This document shows positions 50,658-55,369 of a DNA stretch of 55,369 bases, piece by piece; the first letter of the stretch is position 1; each line of letters opens with the position of its first letter. The notes beneath the pieces were generated by a model. The model saw only the letters and a program-made list of their open reading frames with translations, was not told the origin of the DNA and did not search any database. The stretch comes from Thermodesulfovibrio sp. (GTDB taxonomy: Bacteria > Nitrospirota > Thermodesulfovibrionia > UBA6902): assembly GCA_026982355.1 (NCBI GenBank), contig JALSHG010000080.1, forward strand, positions 1 through 55,369, given 5' to 3'. A program made the translations under genes and the position numbers.

Positions 50658-52214
50658 GTGAGTGCGGAATCCCCTCAAATTTTAATACGCGGTGTAAACT
50701 GGATCGGTGACGCGGTCCTCACGCTGCCCGCCCTGAAATCCGTGAGAAAAAACTTCCCGGACGCACACATCAGCCTGCTTGTAAGGCCGTGGGTCGCGGA
50801 AATCTTCACTGGAAACCCGGACATCGATGAGATTATCCTCTATGGTGAAGATTACAAGGGTTGCAGCGGGAAACTCAGGCTTGCAAAGATACTGCGGCAG
50901 AGGAAGTTCGATAAGGCGATACTGCTCCAGAACGCCTTTGATGCGGCCCTGCTCTCATGGCTTGCCGGCATACCCGAGAGAACCGGCTATAAAAGGGACT
51001 GCAGGGGAATCCTCCTGACAACCGCAGTGCCTGTAAGGGAAGACGTGCTCGGAAAGCACCAGGTATACTACTACCTGGACCTCCTTGAATCAGCGGGTCT
51101 CAGGACGGCGGAGCCGCAGCCGTACATATACCTGACGGACGGAGAAACAGAGGCTGCACGAAGAATCATCTCGTCCTCGCTGCCCGGCCGGCGCCTCCCG
51201 ATTGTGGGTATAAACCCCGGCGCCACGTACGGCCCGGCAAAAAGGTGGCCTTCTGAAAGATTCGCGGGGTTGATCCGCAGGATAATCGGGGAACTGGATG
51301 CAGGGGTTATCATATTCGGCAGCGGTTCCGAGGCCCGGACAGCGGATGAGATCGTGAAATCAGCCGCGGTGCAGCCGCAGGACGGCTCCCGCATTCTGAA
51401 TCTGTGCGGGAAAACCGGCCTCAGGGAGCTTGCAGCGCTCATATCCGGATGTGACGCATTTGTAACAAACGACTCAGGCCCCATGCACATGGCCTCCGCG
51501 CTTTTCGTGCCCGTGGTGGCCGTTTTCGGCTCCACCGACAGTGCGGCCACCGGACCCTTCGGGCCGGGGCACAGGGTCGTCTCCGGTGACCTGCCGTGTT
51601 CGCCGTGTATGAAGAGGGAATGCCCGGAAGGACACCTTGAATGCATGACCGGCATCACCGTTGATGAAGTGTTCGATGCCTTGAAGGCCGTGCTCCCGCG
51701 GAAAAGGGCGGTCTTTCTCGACAGGGACGGAACCGTTATTGAAGACAAAAACTATCTGAACAGCTTTGACGGCCTTGAAATACTGCCCGGGGCCGGGGAA
51801 GCGCTGCGCAGACTGAAAGACGCCGGGTTCATGCTGATCGGCGTTACAAACCAGTCCGGCATTGCGAGGGGGATCGTGGACAGGGAATTTATCGTGAAAT
51901 CCAACGACTATCTCAGAGACAGGCTGGGAATGGACGACTTCCTTTATTGCCCGCACCACCCCGGGGAACGCTGCCCCTGCAGGAAACCCGAACCAATGAT
52001 GATCCTCAGGGCCGGGCTCAGGTACGGGATAAGCCTGCGTGAGTCCTATGTAATCGGTGACAAGGAGTCCGATGCACTGCTCGCCCGGAGGGCCGGCGCC
52101 ACGGGGATACTGCTGTCGCCGGGGCGGCCCCCCGCGCGCACATGTGCAGCGCATACCGCAAAGGGGCTGGTTGATGCGGTTGAATGGATACTGCGGAGGG
52201 AGGGAAAGAGATGA
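50658..52214 (+). CDS. Fused heptosyltransferase II (WaaF) and heptose bisphosphatase (GmhB)
   Basis: A 518-aa bifunctional enzyme for the lipopolysaccharide inner core. Residues 1-345 form a GT9 heptosyltransferase (RGVNWIGDAVLTLPAL; GINPGATYGPAKRWP; FVTNDSGPMHMASAL; PCSPCMKRECP). From about residue 352 a HAD phosphatase of the GmhB type follows (VFLDRDGTVIEDKNYLN; GVTNQSGIARG; zinc site CPHHPGERCPCRKP; IGDKESD). GmhB makes heptose-1-phosphate, a precursor of the sugar donor that WaaF uses, so both steps of one pathway are joined. Start is GTG at 50658 with AAGG upstream. Confidence 0.93.
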   Translation: MSAESPQILIRGVNWIGDAVLTLPALKSVRKNFPDAHISLLVRPWVAEIFTGNPDIDEIILYGEDYKGCSGKLRLAKILRQRKFDKAILLQNAFDAALLSWLAGIPERTGYKRDCRGILLTTAVPVREDVLGKHQVYYYLDLLESAGLRTAEPQPYIYLTDGETEAARRIISSSLPGRRLPIVGINPGATYGPAKRWPSERFAGLIRRIIGELDAGVIIFGSGSEARTADEIVKSAAVQPQDGSRILNLCGKTGLRELAALISGCDAFVTNDSGPMHMASALFVPVVAVFGSTDSAATGPFGPGHRVVSGDLPCSPCMKRECPEGHLECMTGITVDEVFDALKAVLPRKRAVFLDRDGTVIEDKNYLNSFDGLEILPGAGEALRRLKDAGFMLIGVTNQSGIARGIVDREFIVKSNDYLRDRLGMDDFLYCPHHPGERCPCRKPEPMMILRAGLRYGISLRESYVIGDKESDALLARRAGATGILLSPGRPPARTCAAHTAKGLVDAVEWILRREGKR

Positions 52215-52305
52215 CCATGAAAAACAAGTTCAGGGATTTGTTCAAGAAGTACTGAAGAAATCAGATGAAAAAACTGAACATTTAGCTGCTGCCGTCTGAA
52301 TGATT

Positions 52306-52378
52306 ACCCTTGCAGTGGCATAAAAATACCGCCTGTGAGCAGGAGAGTCGGTAGGGTGTACGCCGGACTCCGCTCCCC
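52306..52378. repeat. Palindromic element, copy 13 (diverged right arm)
   Basis: CCTTGCAGTGGCATAAAAATACCGCC (52308) is a good left arm. The right side GTACGCCGGACTCCGCTCCCC keeps the inner part of the other arm but lacks the GCATAA-type terminus. It fills the gap before nrdJ. Confidence 0.75.
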
Positions 52379-52397
52379 TTTCTGATATAATTTCCCT

Positions 52398-54110
52398 ATG
52401 GAACTTTCGGAGAACGCCCTCACTGTTTTGAGGGCCCGCTACCTCCTCAGGGACGAACAGGGGAATATCATCGAGACGCCGGAGGAGATGCTGCACAGGG
52501 TTGCGCGGACCATCGCCTCTTCCGAGCGGATTTACGGCGGCGCCCCCGGGAAATGGGAGGCTGAATTCTTCGACATGATGAACAGGCTTCTCTTCCTCCC
52601 GAACACACCCACGCTTATCAACGCCGGCAAGGATTCGGGGCAGCTTGCCGCGTGTTTCGTCCTCCCTGTCGATGATTCCATGAGGAGCATCTTCGACTCG
52701 CTGAGGAACGCCGCCCTTATTCTCCAGAGCGGGGGGGGCACGGGGTTTTCCTTTTCCAGGCTCCGCCCGCGGTCCGACATCGTAAAATCAACCGGCGGTG
52801 TGGCCAGCGGCCCCGTATCGTTCATGCGGATATACAACACCGCCACCGAGGTCATAAAACAGGGCGGCGCCAGAAGGGGCGCCAACATGGGCATATTGAG
52901 AATAGACCACCCGGATATTCTCGAGTTCATCAGGATAAAGCGCCGCGAGGAAGAACTGCTGAACTTCAACATCTCCATAGCAGTGACCGACGCCTTCATG
53001 GAGGCGTTGAAAAACGGCGCGGAATATGACCTGCTGAATCCCCGCAGCGGGCGGATAACGGGCCGTCTCAGGGCAAGGGATGTCTTTAATGAGATAGTGG
53101 AAAGCGCATGGGCCACCGGGGACCCCGGCCTCATTTTCATAGACAGGATCAACAGGGACAACCCAACACCCCATATCGGGGAAATCGAAAGCACGAATCC
53201 CTGCGGCGAACAGCCGCTGCTGCCGTTTGAGGCATGCATACTCGGCTCCGTCAACCTGTCAAGGATATTAAAACCCGGAACCCGGACAATGGAAATCGAC
53301 TGGGACCTCCTTGCCCGCATTGTCCGGCTTTCCGTGAGATTCCTCGATGACGCAATCGATGCAAATAAATACCCGGTGCCCGAGATAGAGAAGATGCACA
53401 AAGGCAACAGGAAGATAGGCCTCGGGGTCATGGGATGGGCGGATATGCTCATACGGCTCGGAATCAGGTACAATTCCCCGGGGGCGTTAACCCTTGCAAG
53501 GGAAGTGATGCGCTTTATCAGGGATAATGCCAGGGACGCATCCACCGGGCTTGCAAGGCAGCGCGGGGCCTTCCCGAATTTCAGGGGCTCCGTCTATGAC
53601 ATACCGGAAATATCGCTGAAGGGGGGTATAAGAAACGCGACCACGACAACCATTGCACCCACGGGCACCCTCTCGTTGATAGCGGGGTGCTCAAGCGGCA
53701 TTGAACCGCTCTTTGCCGTTGCATATAAAAGGCTGGTCCTTGACACGGAACTTGACGAGATACACCCGTATTTCCTTGAGGTTGCGAAACAGAGGGGATT
53801 TTACAGCGATGAACTCATTGAGAAAATCCGCGCAAGGGGCACCTTGAGGGGTCTCAGGGAAATCCCCCCTGATGTCAAGAGGCTGTTTGTCACCGCCCAT
53901 GAAATACCTCCGGAGGATCATATCGAAGTTCAGGCCGCGTTCCAGGAATTCACCGACAACGCAGTCTCCAAGACGATCAATCTGAAGCACAGGGCCGCAC
54001 GGGATGATGTGGCCCGGGCATTCCTGCTTGCGTATGAAAAAGGCTGCAAGGGCGTCACGGTCTTCAGGTACGGCTCAAAACGGGGAACCCTCGTGAAATT
54101 CGAATCGTAA
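52398..54110 (+). CDS. nrdJ: Adenosylcobalamin-dependent ribonucleotide reductase (class II, short)
   Basis: A 570-aa class II enzyme that makes deoxyribonucleotides with B12 and therefore without oxygen. Visible are the first redox cysteine in LAACFVLPV, SGGGTGFSFSRLRP, the radical-site segment NPCGEQPLLPFE, LGVMGWADML, and APTGTLSLIAGCSSGIEP. The chain ends at FRYGSKRGTLVKFES, soon after the barrel. The C-terminal cysteine pair and zinc ribbon of longer NrdJ proteins are missing, so the re-reduction route is unclear. No class I or III genes and no cobalamin riboswitch were seen nearby. Confidence 0.93.
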   Translation: MELSENALTVLRARYLLRDEQGNIIETPEEMLHRVARTIASSERIYGGAPGKWEAEFFDMMNRLLFLPNTPTLINAGKDSGQLAACFVLPVDDSMRSIFDSLRNAALILQSGGGTGFSFSRLRPRSDIVKSTGGVASGPVSFMRIYNTATEVIKQGGARRGANMGILRIDHPDILEFIRIKRREEELLNFNISIAVTDAFMEALKNGAEYDLLNPRSGRITGRLRARDVFNEIVESAWATGDPGLIFIDRINRDNPTPHIGEIESTNPCGEQPLLPFEACILGSVNLSRILKPGTRTMEIDWDLLARIVRLSVRFLDDAIDANKYPVPEIEKMHKGNRKIGLGVMGWADMLIRLGIRYNSPGALTLAREVMRFIRDNARDASTGLARQRGAFPNFRGSVYDIPEISLKGGIRNATTTTIAPTGTLSLIAGCSSGIEPLFAVAYKRLVLDTELDEIHPYFLEVAKQRGFYSDELIEKIRARGTLRGLREIPPDVKRLFVTAHEIPPEDHIEVQAAFQEFTDNAVSKTINLKHRAARDDVARAFLLAYEKGCKGVTVFRYGSKRGTLVKFES

Positions 54111-54130
54111 GGGCGGAACCCCCCGCGCTG

Positions 54131-55369
54131 TCACGACCCGGCTATGAAAAGCGTCAGCTTTCCGAGCATATTGACGTAATTGCCCATCTCATTGTCGTAC
54201 CACCCGTAAATGACCGCCTGTGTCAGGGGTATCCTGACCTCCGCGTCCCCGATGCCCTTCAGTATCTCTTCCTTTATGCCGCTTAACCTGTTGATGTCAA
54301 CGGTTACTTCGGCCGTTCTCGTATGGGTCTCGTGGCCTTCTATGACGACCGCCGCCTGCGGCATCCCTATGATGTCCACCGATACATTCTGCTCATCGGT
54401 ATAAACGAGATGCCCCCCGGGTGAGCGGCCTGCCTGCCTGTATATGTCGTTGATCACCTGCCTGTTGATGGATGCCCTCGACTCATCCTCCTGTATGTTG
54501 ACCGCGAGGATGATAAGAGAGCCCGTACTGATGGGGACACGCACTGATTCGGCCATGAACCCGATCTGTCTCATCTGGGGCAGGACAAGGGCGAGTGTGT
54601 TGGCTGCGCCCGTGGTTGTCAGTATTATGTTGTTGAGTATGCCCCTGTTTTTTCTGAGATCGGCCGCGCCGGGTTTGGCAAGCCTGTCCAGGACCTGCTG
54701 CGAGCCTGTGGCGGCATGCACGGTGGCCATTGAGGCCGTGAGTATCCTCCTTGCCCCGAGCACATCGAGAAGCGGCTTCATCATGTGGGCCAGGCACGTC
54801 GTGGTGCACGAGGCGGCGGAGATTATCCTGTGGCGGGAGGGATCAAAGTCGTGATCATTGATGCCCCTGACGCATGTAACCGCATCATCAGGCATCGGCT
54901 TCGTCTTGTCCTTTATCTTGAAAGGGGCCGACAGGATGACCCTGTCCGCGCCTGCCTCAAGGTGCCCCCTGAGCGCCCCCCCTTCCCTGTCCGCAGGCTG
55001 CGTGGGGTCGAGAAACCGGCCCGTGGTATCCACTACGAGCCCGACACCATGATGTCTCCACTGAAGCTCCGCCGGGTTTCTCGATTCCCTGAGTATGGTG
55101 ACCTTTACCCCGTCCACGGTCATCGTGCCCTTTGACTCATCCACATCGGAGATGACCTCTCCCGCGGCCCTGCATCCATAGAGATACCTCGCAAGCCGGC
55201 CGTACGTGGAATCCCTTGCTATGTAATGGGCTATGTCATGCAAAGACCTCCCCGCTTCCCTTCCTATGTTGACTACTATCTCCCGGAAGTGCTTCCCGGC
55301 CACGTGATGCCATAATGTGAGTTTCCCTATCCTGCCAAGGCCGTTTATCCCGAGTCTTAATTCAGTGTT
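54131..55369 (-). CDS. gap: Glyceraldehyde-3-phosphate dehydrogenase (5' end cut by window)
   Basis: Glycolytic enzyme oxidising glyceraldehyde-3-phosphate with NAD(P). The frame stays open to the window edge and includes the NAD-binding LGINGLGRIGKLTL just inside it, so the true start lies at or beyond 55369. An internal GTG at 55303 is not the start. The catalytic cysteine is in SAASCTTTCLAHM and the histidine in MATVHAATGSQQ; GWYDNEMGNYVNML ends the protein. Compared with standard GapA, the VHAYT and SASCTTNCLAP motifs are altered and an extra segment lies near DPTQPADREGG, so it belongs to a divergent GAPDH branch. It converges with nrdJ. Confidence 0.92.
   Translation of the reverse strand, partial: NTELRLGINGLGRIGKLTLWHHVAGKHFREIVVNIGREAGRSLHDIAHYIARDSTYGRLARYLYGCRAAGEVISDVDESKGTMTVDGVKVTILRESRNPAELQWRHHGVGLVVDTTGRFLDPTQPADREGGALRGHLEAGADRVILSAPFKIKDKTKPMPDDAVTCVRGINDHDFDPSRHRIISAASCTTTCLAHMMKPLLDVLGARRILTASMATVHAATGSQQVLDRLAKPGAADLRKNRGILNNIILTTTGAANTLALVLPQMRQIGFMAESVRVPISTGSLIILAVNIQEDESRASINRQVINDIYRQAGRSPGGHLVYTDEQNVSVDIIGMPQAAVVIEGHETHTRTAEVTVDINRLSGIKEEILKGIGDAEVRIPLTQAVIYGWYDNEMGNYVNMLGKLTLFIAGS

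Noticed and set aside
52211-52255. 14-codon ORF overlapping the WaaF-GmhB stop (MTMKNKFRDLFKKY)
   Set aside because: The ATGA overlap is suggestive, but the peptide is too short to judge and has no other support.
52215-52397. Cobalamin riboswitch before nrdJ
   Set aside because: The interval is a palindromic element and short flanks; no B12-box-like sequence was recognised.

Overview
The window reads as a piece of chromosome from a Gram-negative, anaerobic bacterium, most probably a member of the Nitrospirota (Thermodesulfovibrionia-like). This is inferred from the gene set: lipopolysaccharide export and core-heptose genes, a type II secretion cluster, anaerobic Ni-Fe CO dehydrogenase with a CooF-type ferredoxin, an FprA flavodiiron protein, B12-dependent ribonucleotide reductase, a UbiA-family enzyme of the kind used for menaquinone, and a PEP-CTERM exported protein. 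No taxonomic marker gene (rRNA) is present, so the assignment is tentative.

Layout. 0.2-4.4 kb: a sigma70-type promoter, tRNA-His, hisS, hisZ and two tandem, mutually different short HisG homologues. 4.5-8.5 kb: reverse-strand NuoF/HndC-like flavoprotein, a small conserved-looking protein, rdgB and pdxA. 8.8-17 kb: reverse-strand M48 protease, a small zinc-ribbon protein and the type II secretion genes gspC-D-E-F; GspD carries a C-terminal domain resembling a subtilase propeptide. 17.2-23.6 kb: cooS, a cooF-like ferredoxin and a FAD/NAD oxidoreductase. The last of these is separated from the first two by about 2.8 kb of accessory DNA: a long palindrome, a PEP-CTERM gene, two possible micro-genes, and a RelE-type toxin-antitoxin pair between 165-bp direct repeats. 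23.7-28.8 kb: reverse-strand MEMO-family gene, dnaB, rplI, aminotransferase and fprA. 29-35.5 kb: typA, then a reverse-strand housekeeping operon glnB-cmk-plsC-rpsA-sppA-ihfB. 35.6-40.6 kb: glnE-lptF-lptG, divergent from glnB. 40.7-42.7 kb: beta-propeller protein and UbiA prenyltransferase. 42.7-54.1 kb: DUF1015, a NamZ-like muramidase overlapping a fused nucleotidyltransferase/sugar kinase (a probable MurNAc salvage pair), xerD, a Lon-like protease, a WaaF-GmhB fusion and nrdJ. The right edge cuts a GAPDH gene.

Across the window, about a dozen copies of one short palindromic element recur between genes. They share a terminal motif close to CCTTAATGTKGCATAA, and many sit directly against stop codons. 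In hisS and typA the element supplies the end of the coding sequence. The copies cluster in the accessory-rich parts and are nearly absent from the ribosomal and lipopolysaccharide operons.

The most unusual points are the hisZ plus two-hisG arrangement with complementary motif losses, the secretin-propeptide fusion, the palindromic element family, the repeat-flanked toxin-antitoxin module that splits the CO dehydrogenase gene group, and the compact peptidoglycan-salvage gene pair.
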